Below, piece by piece: positions 16,469 to 24,819 of a stretch of 61,448 bases of DNA. Numbering within the stretch: position 1 is the first letter of the stretch; each line of letters opens with the position of its first letter. A model generated the notes under the pieces. The model made no database searches. It saw only the letters and a program-made list of their open reading frames with translations, and was not told the DNA's origin. The stretch lies in NCBI GenBank assembly GCA_002159065.1, contig LZRV01000106.1, forward strand, positions 1 through 61,448. The letters are read 5' to 3'. Source of the DNA: Paenibacillaceae bacterium ZCTH02-B3 (GTDB taxonomy: Bacteria; Bacillota; Bacilli; Paenibacillales; Paenibacillaceae). Both the position numbers and the translations under genes were made by a program.

Positions 16469-17059
16469 CTACGGCTTTTTCGGCTTGATGAGCGCAACCA
16501 GATAGGGCGAATGTTTCCGTTGCGGAAAACGATACAGGACCGTCTGTGCGGCGGCCCCCGGCAGCTCCGTCATCCAACGCTCCACCGCGTGCGCTTCCTC
16601 CAATCCGCCGGGGTGGCCCGGGTACAGCACCGCCGTCAGGATGCCGCCCGGCGCCAGCAGCCGGAGCGCGGCCTCCAGGGCCGGCAGGGTGGTCTCGGGC
16701 CGCGTGATGACCGGCGAATCGCTGCCGGGGAGGTAACCGAGGTTGAACATGACCGCGCGGATACGTCCGTGCAGATCGGCGGGGACGAATTCCGCCATGC
16801 GCTCGTGGCCGGCGTGAACCAGCGTCACGTCAGCCAGCGCTTCTCCGGCGGCACGCGCCTCCTCCAGCCTTTGGCGGGTGCGCGCCAGGGCTTCCTCCTG
16901 GACGTCAAAGGCCAGCACCCGCCCGCGGGGACCGGCCTGGCGCGCGAGAAACAAAGTGTCCACGCCCCCTCCGGCGGTGGCGTCGATGGCCGCGGATCCC
17001 GGGGGAAACCGCTCCGCCACCCAGCGCTGGGCCGTCGTCAGCACCGAAGGGAACCCCAT
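16469..17059 (-). CDS. mnmM: tRNA mnm5-type methyltransferase MnmM (YtqB family)
   Basis: The product has 196 residues and is a class I SAM-dependent methyltransferase. Motif I is AAIDATAGGGVDTLFLA, followed by VLAFDVQEEAL and the conserved FNLGYLPGSD, then the C-terminal PYLVALIKPKK. This pattern matches YtqB, annotated for years as a putative rRNA methylase and more recently assigned to the last methylation of mnm5(s2)U at tRNA position 34 (MnmM). It lies three bases after ytqA (stop TGA at 17063-17065), and the YtqA C-terminal codons supply the GGAAAGGA ribosome site, so translation is probably coupled. Confidence 0.88.
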   Translation of the reverse strand: MGFPSVLTTAQRWVAERFPPGSAAIDATAGGGVDTLFLARQAGPRGRVLAFDVQEEALARTRQRLEEARAAGEALADVTLVHAGHERMAEFVPADLHGRIRAVMFNLGYLPGSDSPVITRPETTLPALEAALRLLAPGGILTAVLYPGHPGGLEEAHAVERWMTELPGAAAQTVLYRFPQRKHSPYLVALIKPKKP

Positions 17060-17062
17060 CGC

Positions 17063-18166
17063 TCAATGTCCTTTCCAGTATTTTCCCTGCCACGTGTTGC
17101 GGCGGACGAGCTCGGCGTCGATGGCGTTGAGCACTTCCCACTTGCGCAGGCTCCACATCGGCCCGATCAGGAGATCCCGGGGCGCGTCGCCGGTCAGCCG
17201 GTGCACGATCATCTCCGGCGGCAGGATCTCCAACGTGTCGACGACGAGCTTCACGTATTCGTCCATCTCCAGGAAGCGCACGAGCCCTTCCTTCCACTGG
17301 CGTACCATCGGGGTTTTGCGCATGAGGTGGAGGAGATGGATCTTGATGCCCTGCACGTCCATGCGCGCCACTTGGCGGGCGGTCTCCATCATCATGTCGT
17401 GCGTTTCGCCCGGCAGACCGTAGATGATGTGGGCGCAGACGCGGATATTGTGCTTCCGCAGGCGTTCCACCGCATCGACAAAGCAGGCGGTATCGTGCGC
17501 CCGGTTGATCAGCCGCGCCGTTTCCTCGTGCACCGTCTGCAGTCCCATTTCCAGCCACAGATACGTCCGTTCGTTCAGCTCGGCGAGGTATTCCACCACG
17601 TCGTCGGGCAGGCAGTCGGGCCGCGTGGCGATGGACAGACCGACCACGCCGGGCTGCTCGAGGATCACTTCATAGTATCTTTTCAGGACGGGCAGCGGCG
17701 CGTAAGTGTTGGTGAACGCCTGAAAATAGCCGATGTATTTGGCTTGGGGCCATTTTTTGTGCTGCCGGTCGCGCACCGTGTTGAACTGCGTCACCAGGTC
17801 GTCCCGCCGGTCGCCGGCAAAATCGCCGGAGCCGCGGGCGCTGCAGAACGTGCATCCGCCGGTGGCGATCGTCCCGTCCCGGTTCGGGCAGGTGAAGCCC
17901 GCGTCCAGCATCACCTTGAACACCTTGGTGCCGAACATCCGGCGCATTTCGTAGTTCCAGGTGTGGAACCGCTTGTCTCCCCACATCCGGGGCGTTTCGG
18001 ATGCCGGCGCGGGATGGGCGTCCGTGCCGAAGGCGCCGTTCGCCCCCGAAGCGGACGGAACGGCTTGCACCGCGGGCCGGCCGTCCGTTCGAACCGCCGG
18101 TTGCGCGTCCGGCGCCTGAACGTCCGGCCGGATTTCCTGTTGTATGCCCGATTGTCCCTGGATCAT
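17063..18166 (-). CDS. ytqA: TIGR01212-type radical SAM protein YtqA
   Basis: The product has 367 residues. The radical SAM cluster is in CPNRDGTIATGGCTFC (C93, C105, C108), a spacing typical of this subfamily. It continues with GYFQAFTNTYAPL, LSIATRPDCL, WLEMGLQTVHEETARLINR and VCAHIIYGLPGET. Residues 1-58 form a low-complexity Pro/Ala/Gly-rich extension absent from Bacillus YtqA (about 320 residues). GGGGAG seven bases before the ATG at 18166 supports the long start. The pairing with mnmM is conserved in Bacilli and suggests a tRNA-modification role, unproven. Confidence 0.9.
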   Translation of the reverse strand: MIQGQSGIQQEIRPDVQAPDAQPAVRTDGRPAVQAVPSASGANGAFGTDAHPAPASETPRMWGDKRFHTWNYEMRRMFGTKVFKVMLDAGFTCPNRDGTIATGGCTFCSARGSGDFAGDRRDDLVTQFNTVRDRQHKKWPQAKYIGYFQAFTNTYAPLPVLKRYYEVILEQPGVVGLSIATRPDCLPDDVVEYLAELNERTYLWLEMGLQTVHEETARLINRAHDTACFVDAVERLRKHNIRVCAHIIYGLPGETHDMMMETARQVARMDVQGIKIHLLHLMRKTPMVRQWKEGLVRFLEMDEYVKLVVDTLEILPPEMIVHRLTGDAPRDLLIGPMWSLRKWEVLNAIDAELVRRNTWQGKYWKGH

Positions 18167-18397
18167 CGGGAATCTCCCCGTTTCCCGCCGCGTTCGGCCG
18201 CGGCGTCAACAAGTATTGTACCGGATGAACCGGCTTCCGGCAATTTGCCCGTCCGAAAGCCGGGGCCACGGCGGCTTTACAATCCCTTCCGCTTTGGGCA
18301 AAATAGGTTCGGCAAACAACCGGCCCGTACACGGCCCCCGCATCCCGGCGGACGCGGGGGACCGGCAGGGGCCTTCGCAAACGCGGGAGGAGCGGAC

Positions 18398-19153
18398 ATG
18401 CGGCTCAGGGGAAGAAAAAACGCGCGGGAAGAGCTTCAGCGCCAGACGGATCTGGTGGTGCTCGAACCGCAGCGGTGGCGGGGCCGGTGGCGCGAATTTT
18501 TCGGCAACGACCGCCCCATCCATCTGGAAATCGGCATGGGCAAGGGCAAGTTCATCAGCGAGATGTGTGTGCGCCATCCGGATATCAACTTCATCGGCCT
18601 GGACATCTACGACGAGTTGCTCAGGCGCTGCAGCGAGAAGATCCGGGCCCTGAGGGAAGCCGGCGCCGGTCCGGCGGACAACGTGGCCCTGGCGCGCGGC
18701 AACGCCGAGTATCTGGAGATGATGTTCGCCGACGGCGAACTGGAGCGCATCTATCTGAACTTCAGCGATCCGTGGCCGAAGAAAAAACACGCGAAGCGCA
18801 GGCTCACCCATCCGCGCTTTCTGCTCAAATACAAGCGGGTGTTGGGGCCCAGGGGCGAAATCCATTTCAAGACCGACTCCGCGCTGCTTTTCGAGTATTC
18901 CCTCAACAGTTTTTCCGACGCCGGCATCCGGATGCGCAACATCACGCTGGACCTGCACCGTGACGGCATCCGGGAAGATCTGGTGATGACCGAATACGAA
19001 ATGCGTTTCGTCGGGCTGGGCCAGCCGATTTACCGGCTGGAGGCGGTCGTCGGCGAAGAAGCGCTGCGGGAACATGAGGAGGAGGTCGGGCGCCGTCTGG
19101 TTGAAGCCTTGAAGCGCGGGGGCGCCAAGGAGCCGCCGCCGCGCGCGGACTGA
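18398..19153 (+). CDS. trmB: tRNA (guanine-N7-)-methyltransferase
   Basis: The product has 251 residues and uses SAM to make m7G46 in the tRNA variable loop. Motifs are HLEIGMGKGKFISEMCVRHP (SAM site), FIGLDIYDELL, LERIYLNFSDPWPKKKHAKRRL (the TrmB signature DPWPKKxHxKRRL) and FKTDS. The ATG at 18398 follows GGGAGGAG; the open frame extends over 2 kb upstream only because of GC-rich antisense sequence of other genes. It diverges from ytqA and ends in a terminator. Confidence 0.95.
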   Translation: MRLRGRKNAREELQRQTDLVVLEPQRWRGRWREFFGNDRPIHLEIGMGKGKFISEMCVRHPDINFIGLDIYDELLRRCSEKIRALREAGAGPADNVALARGNAEYLEMMFADGELERIYLNFSDPWPKKKHAKRRLTHPRFLLKYKRVLGPRGEIHFKTDSALLFEYSLNSFSDAGIRMRNITLDLHRDGIREDLVMTEYEMRFVGLGQPIYRLEAVVGEEALREHEEEVGRRLVEALKRGGAKEPPPRAD

Positions 19154-19159
19154 AGACAC

Positions 19160-19189
19160 GGGAGCCGTCCGGCTCCCCTTGTTTTGTTT
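19160..19189 (+). terminator. terminator after trmB
   Basis: GGGAGCC (19160-19166) pairs with GGCTCCC (19171-19177) around a 4-base loop and is followed by a T-rich tract. Confidence 0.75.
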
Positions 19190-19477
19190 GGACGGACGGG
19201 CGGATGGGCACACTGATGGGCAAGGCGGGCAAATCCGGAAATGCAACTCCATGCCGTCCTGATTCGTTCCATTTTTATGCGGCAACTTTTTGCACACAAG
19301 ATGCCGGAAGAAGGGGGGTAGACGGGAGCAGGCGGGAAACGGGACAGCCGTGGTCCGCAAATAAGCCGGTGCGGACACATCGAAACGGATACGAACAAGA
19401 CAGAAAGAAAGCTGAAAAAACGAAGACAGAAAAAGAGACAGAGACAACAGGGGTATTTGGATAGGGGGAAACCATAG

Positions 19478-20716
19478 ATGCTGGACGTTTTGTTTCTGGT
19501 CGCCCAGGCTTATTTGGCCGTGATCGGCTTATACCAGTTTTCCCTGTCGCTGTTCGGACTCGTCCGCAAGAGAAAAACCGTTGAGCATCCGCCGCGGAAA
19601 TCCTTTGCCGTCCTGGTGGCGGCGCACAACGAGGAAGCCGTCATCGGGGCCCTGGTGGAAAATCTGCTGAAGCTGAACTATCCGCGCGAGCTTTACGATA
19701 TTTTCGTCATCTGCGACAACTGCACGGACCGGACCGCCGACATCGTGCGAAGTTATCCCGGCGTCTGCGCGATGGAACGGCGCGACCCGTACCGGCGCGG
19801 CAAGGGCTACGCCATTGAATGGATGCTGAAGCAGCTGTGGAACATGCCGCGGGAATATGACGCCGTGGTCATGTTTGACGCCGACAACCTGGTGGACCCC
19901 GATTTTCTGCGGCACATGAACAACGACCTGTGCGAGGGCCACAAAGTCATCCAGGGCTATCTCGACACGAAAAATCCCCACGATTCCTGGATCACCGCGG
20001 CCTACGGCATCACCTACTGGTTCTGCAACCGGATGTGGCAGCTGCCCCGCAAGCAGCTGGGCATGGCCAATTTCCTCGGCGGCACCGGCATGTGTTTCGA
20101 CGCCGCGCTGCTGAAGGAAATGGGCTGGGGCGCCACGAGCCTGGTGGAGGATCTGGAATTCTCGGTGCGGTGCATCCGCCGCGGGATCAACCCCGTGCTG
20201 AACTACGACGCGAAGGTGTACGACGAGAAGCCGCTCACCCTCATGGCTTCCGCCCGCCAGCGCCTGCGCTGGATGCAGGGCCATTTCACCGTCGCCAGGC
20301 GGTACTTTTTCTCCCTGCTCTGGAGCGGGCTCAAAGAGCGCAGCGCGGCCAAGCTGGACACGGCGATCTACACGATCACCGTCTATCACGTGCTGCTCGG
20401 GGCTCTTCTCACCTGCATCCTGTGGATCGACCAGCTGCGGCCGGAGCCGGCGCTGGATTCCCTTTACGCCCATCTGCCCTGGTGGGTGACGTCGGCGGTC
20501 ATCTTTTTCTCCTGTGTCCAGTTTCCCGTCGCCATGGTCCTGGAAGGGGTCCGTTCGTGGAAAATGTACGCCATGCTGCTTCTGTTCCCGGTGTTTCTCC
20601 TGACCTGGTGGCCCATTACGATCTACGCCTTTTTCACGCAGAACAACCGCAATTGGAGCCACACGCGACACACGCGGGTGCTCAGGCTTGAGGAGCTGCG
20701 GGGCAGGCAGGCCTGA
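19478..20716 (+). CDS. membrane glycosyltransferase, family 2
   Basis: The product has 412 residues. An N-terminal membrane span (1-28) precedes a GT-A domain: VLVAAHNEEAVIG, VICDNCTDRT, VMFDADNLVD (metal-binding DAD, residues 134-136), the acceptor-site motif VEDLEFSVR and QRLRW. Three or four hydrophobic spans follow (about 300-385). This is the layout of processive or single-addition membrane glycosyltransferases of the PgaC/NodC/hyaluronan-synthase type. The acceptor is unknown, and no polysaccharide operon surrounds it. The ATG follows GGGGGAAACC. The 19190-19477 leader is rich in GACAGAAA-like purine tracts, with no promoter I can call. Confidence 0.88.
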   Translation: MLDVLFLVAQAYLAVIGLYQFSLSLFGLVRKRKTVEHPPRKSFAVLVAAHNEEAVIGALVENLLKLNYPRELYDIFVICDNCTDRTADIVRSYPGVCAMERRDPYRRGKGYAIEWMLKQLWNMPREYDAVVMFDADNLVDPDFLRHMNNDLCEGHKVIQGYLDTKNPHDSWITAAYGITYWFCNRMWQLPRKQLGMANFLGGTGMCFDAALLKEMGWGATSLVEDLEFSVRCIRRGINPVLNYDAKVYDEKPLTLMASARQRLRWMQGHFTVARRYFFSLLWSGLKERSAAKLDTAIYTITVYHVLLGALLTCILWIDQLRPEPALDSLYAHLPWWVTSAVIFFSCVQFPVAMVLEGVRSWKMYAMLLLFPVFLLTWWPITIYAFFTQNNRNWSHTRHTRVLRLEELRGRQA

Positions 20717-20834
20717 GGCGCCTGAAGCGGCAGCAGGACGGACGGTTCCGGAGGATGCGGCAGGCAGGTTTGCGGCAGCGGCTGCAGAGCGGATCCCTGG
20801 ACCGCAAGACTGCCGATGGCGGCGGCGCAAGATC

Positions 20835-20874
20835 GTCGTCCAAGTCGAAAGGCTTGGACGACTTTCATTTTTCC
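20835..20874 (+). terminator. terminator after the glycosyltransferase gene
   Basis: A 10-bp stem (GTCGTCCAAG with CTTGGACGAC) and an 8-base loop are followed by TTTCATTTTT. Confidence 0.8.
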
Positions 20875-20903
20875 CACACAACCATGCTTCCCTCAAAAAA
20901 CGC

Positions 20904-20933
20904 TTGACTTGTATGCAAGCATGCAAGTATAAT
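20904..20933 (+). promoter_or_regulatory. gntR promoter with overlapping operator
   Basis: TTGACT (20904-20909) and TATAAT (20928-20933) are separated by 18 bases. The spacer holds CTTGTATGCAAG (20908-20919), an inverted repeat of the kind bound by FCD-type GntR regulators, so the regulator probably represses itself. Confidence 0.8.
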
Positions 20934-20974
20934 GCTAATTGCCAAACCGTCGTGCGGAACGGCAGGTGAAACAT

Positions 20975-21676
20975 TTGGATTTTCCAAAGCTTGCCGTGTC
21001 AAGGGAGACGCTGTCCGATCACGTTTACCGGGTGATCAGGGACGCCATAGTCTCCCTGCGTTTCAAGCCAGGACAATTGGTTTATGAAGCGGAATTGGGG
21101 AAAATGATGGGAGTCAGCCGGACGCCGGTTCGGGAAGCGTTCCGCCGGCTGATGGCCGAAGAATTGATTGAGGTTCTGCCGCAACGCGGTGCCCGCATTG
21201 CGTACATTTCCCTGAAAAAAATCCACGAAGCCCGCATCGTGAGGGCGAGTCTCGAAGCCTGCGCCTTCAAACAGGTCGCCGAGATGTGGAACCCCGAAGA
21301 AGAACGGTTTCAAAAGCTGCATGCGGACGTCAAAAAAATCCTGCAAGAACAAAGGGACGCGGTGGAAGCGGAAGATGTGGACACGTTTTTCGAAAAAGAC
21401 GAGAGCTTTCACCTGCTAATCCTGGAGGCGACGGGCAATTCCACCCTGATTTCCGTCATTCGGCAGATGCGCAGCCATTTGAACCGGATGCGGTACCTGG
21501 AATTGCTGGAGGCCAAACACTACAGGCGTGTGGCGGAGGAACACGAAGCCATCTTTGAAGCGGTTGTGGCCAAGGACGCTGCCCTTGCGGAACAGCTCCT
21601 GAACCGGCACATTCGCCAGCTGGAAAACCGGACGGAAAGCCTTTCCCGAAAATATCCGCAGTATTTCAGGGAATGA
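20975..21676 (+). CDS. GntR-family regulator, FadR/FCD subfamily
   Basis: The product has 233 residues. The N-terminal winged helix (about residues 15-75) contains LRFKPGQLVYEAELGKMMGV and SRTPVREAFRRLMAEELIEV; the all-helical FCD ligand domain follows, with acidic and His residues (FFEKDESFHLLILEATGN, EEHEAIFEAVV) that usually bind a metal and a carboxylate effector. TTG at 20975 has GGCAGGTG six bases upstream and is the preferred start. The gene precedes a TRAP transporter and a dehydrogenase, so it probably senses the imported sugar acid or its first metabolite. Confidence 0.88.
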   Translation: MDFPKLAVSRETLSDHVYRVIRDAIVSLRFKPGQLVYEAELGKMMGVSRTPVREAFRRLMAEELIEVLPQRGARIAYISLKKIHEARIVRASLEACAFKQVAEMWNPEEERFQKLHADVKKILQEQRDAVEAEDVDTFFEKDESFHLLILEATGNSTLISVIRQMRSHLNRMRYLELLEAKHYRRVAEEHEAIFEAVVAKDAALAEQLLNRHIRQLENRTESLSRKYPQYFRE

Positions 21677-21721
21677 CGCGGGTTGCGGGGATACTCCCGG
21701 TTGAAACGTTTTCTCCATGTG

Positions 21722-21737
21722 TCGGAAGCGCTTTCAT
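21722..21737 (+). promoter_or_regulatory. CcpA-type cre site
   Basis: TCGGAAGCGCTTTCAT matches the catabolite-responsive element consensus well, including the central AGCGCT palindrome. It lies upstream of dctP and predicts carbon catabolite repression of the TRAP locus. A weaker palindrome, GAAACGTTTTC, lies nearby at about 21702. Confidence 0.7.
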
Positions 21738-21792
21738 ATCACCTTTTGGCAAAAAGTTCTTAGCACTTGGAAGGGGGGTGCGGCACGGGTTT

Positions 21793-21810
21793 CTTGTATA
21801 CTAGTATAAT
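21793..21810 (+). promoter_or_regulatory. probable GntR operator over the dctP -10 region
   Basis: CTTGTATACTAGTATAAT combines a palindrome (ATACTAGTAT, 21798-21807) with a -10-like TATAAT (21805-21810). It shares the half-site CTTGTAT with the operator in the gntR promoter, which suggests that regulator acts here too. I find no convincing -35. Confidence 0.55.
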
Positions 21811-21918
21811 TCATTAGTAGCATCAACGCCTGTGCAGCCGGAGTGGCGAATCGGTGGAACCCAACCTAAGCGATGAATCAAGACGGATCATAAGGGAGGT
21901 TCATTCCGACATGAAAAA

Positions 21919-22953
21919 ATGCTCTTCCTGCTTTTGGCCGGCCTGCTGCTTGTCACCCAAGCCGCCTGCGGATCCGGAGGAGGATCGCAGTCCGGCGGGC
22001 AAGGCCCAAGCCAGACGCAAAGCTCTGACGCCTCGGAGGGCAAGAAAGAAAAAATTTCGTGGAAAATGGGGCACATTGTCGTCGAAGACCACATTTGGCA
22101 CAAGACGGCGGTCAAATTCGCGGAACTCGTCGCCGAGAAAACGGACGGCCAAATCGAAATCACGGTCTTTCCGAACAGCCAGCTCGGCGGGGAAGTCGAT
22201 GTCCTGAACCTCATCAGGGCCGGAACGGCGGACCTTACCATCTCGGGCGAAACGATGGCCAACTGGGCGCCCAAGGCGGCGCTGATGGCGGTGCCGTACG
22301 GATTCCGCGACGAGGAACATATGAAGAAAGTCATCGCCAGCGACATCGGAAGGGAAATCGAAAGTGAAATCATCGAAAAAGTCGGCGTCACTCCGCTTTA
22401 CTACCATCTGCGCGCGCCGCGCAACCTGACGTCGAACAAACCGGTCCATTCGCCGGATGACGTGAAAAATTTCCGCATCCGGGTGCCGAACGTGCCGCTC
22501 TTCCTGGACGCCTGGGCCGCCGTCGGCGCCAAGCCGCAGGTGATGGATTTCAAGGAAGTGTTCACCGCCTTGCAGCAAAACGTCATCGACGGCCAGGAAA
22601 ATCCCTACGATTTGATCTACAGCGGTTCCCTCTACGAAGTCCAGAAGTACGTCAATCAGACCGAGCACGTGCGGCAGTGGGTGTACGTGGTAATCGGCAA
22701 CAAGCAGCTGGAGTCGCTCTCGTCCGAACTCAAGCAGGCGGTTCTCGAAGCGGCGGCGGAAGCCCAGGAATACGGGCAGGAGCTTTTCACCGCGGAAATC
22801 GAAGATTACCGTCAAAAATTGATCGACAGGGTCATGCAAATCAACGAGGACGTCGACCGCGAAGCGTTCAAGCAGGCGATGGAAGAAGCCGTCAGGAAAA
22901 ATCTGAGCGAGGAGCAGTTCGCGCTGTACGAGAGAATCCAGCAAATCCAGTAA
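21919..22953 (+). CDS. dctP: TRAP transporter solute-binding lipoprotein DctP
   Basis: The intact frame gives 344 residues. The start MLFLLLAGLLLVTQAACGSG is a lipoprotein signal with the lipobox Cys at 17, but it lacks the usual basic N-region. The DctP fold is clear: WKMGHIVVEDHIWHKTAVKFAELV, FPNSQLGGEVDVLNLIRAGTADL, and FRIRVPNVPLFLDAWAAVGAKP with the carboxylate-binding Arg. The ribosome site AAGGGAGGT serves an ATG at 21911 that begins MKK but is out of frame because the poly-A run has six A; seven would give MKKMLFLLLAG. So the gene is either frameshifted at its start or poorly initiated from 21919. Carboxylate or sugar-acid capture is the likely role. Confidence 0.85.
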   Translation: MLFLLLAGLLLVTQAACGSGGGSQSGGQGPSQTQSSDASEGKKEKISWKMGHIVVEDHIWHKTAVKFAELVAEKTDGQIEITVFPNSQLGGEVDVLNLIRAGTADLTISGETMANWAPKAALMAVPYGFRDEEHMKKVIASDIGREIESEIIEKVGVTPLYYHLRAPRNLTSNKPVHSPDDVKNFRIRVPNVPLFLDAWAAVGAKPQVMDFKEVFTALQQNVIDGQENPYDLIYSGSLYEVQKYVNQTEHVRQWVYVVIGNKQLESLSSELKQAVLEAAAEAQEYGQELFTAEIEDYRQKLIDRVMQINEDVDREAFKQAMEEAVRKNLSEEQFALYERIQQIQ

Positions 22954-22965
22954 TAGCAAAAGGCC

Positions 22966-23018
22966 ATCCCGCACGGGCGGGGATCTTCCCGAAGCGGAGG
23001 ATCTCCGCCCTGCGGGAT
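22966..23018 (+). other. intercistronic hairpin between dctP and dctQ
   Basis: ATCCCGCA (22966-22973) pairs with TGCGGGAT (23011-23018), with a long inner stem of GGGCGG and GATC against GATC and CCGCCC. No T run follows. Such hairpins stabilise the upstream message and raise expression of the binding protein relative to the membrane subunits. Confidence 0.7.
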
Positions 23019-23040
23019 CCGCGTGAAGAGGTGCCTTGCC

Positions 23041-23514
23041 TTGAAGGGGTTCAAATGGATAGACAGAATCGTTGAGACGGCGTGTTTTCTCGCCCTCGCC
23101 ATGCTGGTCCTGGTCGTGACCCTCCAGGTCGCTTCCCGTTTCTTGCCTTTTTCCTAAGTCTGGACCGAGGAGTTGTCGCGCTTTTTGTTTATTTACGCGG
23201 TCGTGTTCGGCGCTCCGCTGGCGATCCGGGACCACGAGTTCGTGAACGTGGACTTCATCGTGGGCAAGTTTTCAAGGCGGGCGAAAGCCATTTACGATAT
23301 CGTCGTCACCGGGGTGATCTTCCTTTTCCTGATCCTGGTCGGCGTCAAAGGAATCGACTACCTGAAGCTCGGATTGGATCAGCGATCCCCGACCATGCCG
23401 ATCCCGATGGCCATTCCCTACGCCAGCATCAGCATCACCTCTTTCCTGATGGCGCTTTACTGTTTGCGAAACCTGAGCGGGATGCTGGCACGGAAGGGCG
23501 GTGATCGGCAATGA
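23041..23514 (+). pseudogene. dctQ: TRAP transporter small permease DctQ, interrupted by TAA
   Basis: TTG at 23041 follows AAGAGGTG by seven bases and opens MKGFKWIDRIVETACFLALAML, a normal DctQ first span. Codon 39 is TAA (23155-23157); the same frame then continues VWTEELSRFLFIYAVVFGAPLAI, the DctQ signature after the first span, to the end at 23514 (157 codons). The family usually has an aromatic residue there, so a single base change (for example TAC to TAA) explains the stop. The tail overlaps dctM by four bases. Unless read through or mis-assembled, the transporter lacks its small subunit. Confidence 0.85.
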
Positions 23515-24785
23515 TGGCGCTGGTGCTCTTCCTCACCTTTGTCCTGCTCGTTTTTCTCGGCGTTCCGATCGCTTTCAGCCTGGGGCTTTCCGCGCTGCTC
23601 TACCTCGTGGTCATGGACATCCCGCTGAACGTCATTCCGCAAAAAATGTACGTCGGCATTGATTCCTTCACGCTGCTTTGCATTCCGGGATTCGTGCTGG
23701 CGGGCAACCTGATGAACGTGGGGGGAATCACCAACCGCATCATTCAATTCGCCAACTCCGTCATCGGGTTCATCCGGGGCGGACTCGGTCTGGCCACCGT
23801 CGGCTCCTCCATGGTGTTCGCGGGGATTTCCGGCACCGCGCTGGCGGAAACGGCCAGCCTCGGCTCGGTGCTCATTCCCGCCATGAAAAGGGAAAGATAC
23901 GACGCGGGATTCGCCTCGGCGCTCGTGGCTTCCGCTTCCACCATCGGACCGATCATTCCGCCGAGCCTGCCCATGATCATCGTCGGCACGCTGACCGGCA
24001 TTTCCGTGGGCAAGATGTTCGTGGCGGGCATCGTGCCCGGCGTGCTGATCGGCATTCTGCTCATGGCCGTGGTGTACGTCATTTCGGTCCGACGGGGATA
24101 TCCGAAGGGTGAGCGGCAGCCGCTGTCCGTCGTTGTCAAGTCGTTTTTCAACGCCTTCTGGGCGATCATGATGACCGTGCTCATCCTGTACGGCATCCTC
24201 GGCGGTCTCTTTACCCCCACCGAAGCGTCCGTCATGGCCGTGCTGTACGCCCTGGTGGTCGGAAAATTCATTTACCGCGAACTGCGCTTCCGCGATTTGC
24301 CGAAAATTTTTGTCTCGTCCATGATTTCCTCGGCGGGCATCATGATCCTTGTGGGGCTGGCCAACCTGTTCGGCTGGATTCTCGTCAGCGAGCAGATCCC
24401 CCAACTGATCGCCGAGACGATTCTGAGCATCTCCACGAACAAATACGTGGTGCTGCTGCTCATCAATCTGTTTCTGCTGTTTGTGGGCCTGTTCATGGAA
24501 ACGATCGCGGCGCTGGTCATCCTGTTCCCGGTGCTGCTTCCGGTGGCTCTGGAGATCGGAATGGACCCGGTGCAGTTCGGCGTCATGGTGGTGCTCAATC
24601 TGGTCATCGGTCTCGTCACTCCGCCCGTCGGCGTTTGTCTGTTCGTCGCCGCCGGAATCGGAAAAGTTACCCTTGGAAGAGCGGCCAGGGCGTTGCTGCC
24701 GTTCCTGGCGGTCGAACTGATCGTCTTGTTCCTGGTCGCCTATGTGCCGGGAGTGACCCTGTACCTGCCGAAATTGCTCGGATAG
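23511..24785 (+). CDS. dctM: TRAP transporter large permease DctM
   Basis: The product has 424 residues and 11 to 12 hydrophobic segments and is an IT-superfamily ion-coupled transporter. Family blocks include LLCIPGFVLAGNLMNVGGI, GLGLATVGSSMVFAGISGTALAE, ASASTIGPIIPPSLPMIIVG, LFTPTEASVMAVLYALVV and NLVIGLVTPPVGVCLFVAAGI. It overlaps dctQ by ATGA, so translation would normally be coupled; the dctQ stop may lower its synthesis. The frame is intact. Confidence 0.95.
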   Translation: MMALVLFLTFVLLVFLGVPIAFSLGLSALLYLVVMDIPLNVIPQKMYVGIDSFTLLCIPGFVLAGNLMNVGGITNRIIQFANSVIGFIRGGLGLATVGSSMVFAGISGTALAETASLGSVLIPAMKRERYDAGFASALVASASTIGPIIPPSLPMIIVGTLTGISVGKMFVAGIVPGVLIGILLMAVVYVISVRRGYPKGERQPLSVVVKSFFNAFWAIMMTVLILYGILGGLFTPTEASVMAVLYALVVGKFIYRELRFRDLPKIFVSSMISSAGIMILVGLANLFGWILVSEQIPQLIAETILSISTNKYVVLLLINLFLLFVGLFMETIAALVILFPVLLPVALEIGMDPVQFGVMVVLNLVIGLVTPPVGVCLFVAAGIGKVTLGRAARALLPFLAVELIVLFLVAYVPGVTLYLPKLLG

Positions 24786-24819
24786 AAATTGGCGGTTTTC
24801 GGAAACGGAGTGAAGGCGG

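Noticed and set aside
16127..18397. Upstream extension of the trmB frame to about 1,000 codons
   Set aside because: The added part is antisense to manA, the repeat array, mnmM and ytqA; TrmB motifs and the ribosome site fix the start at 18398.
19204..19464. 86-codon frame before the glycosyltransferase gene
   Set aside because: No ribosome site, purine-rich low-complexity translation; better explained as a leader.
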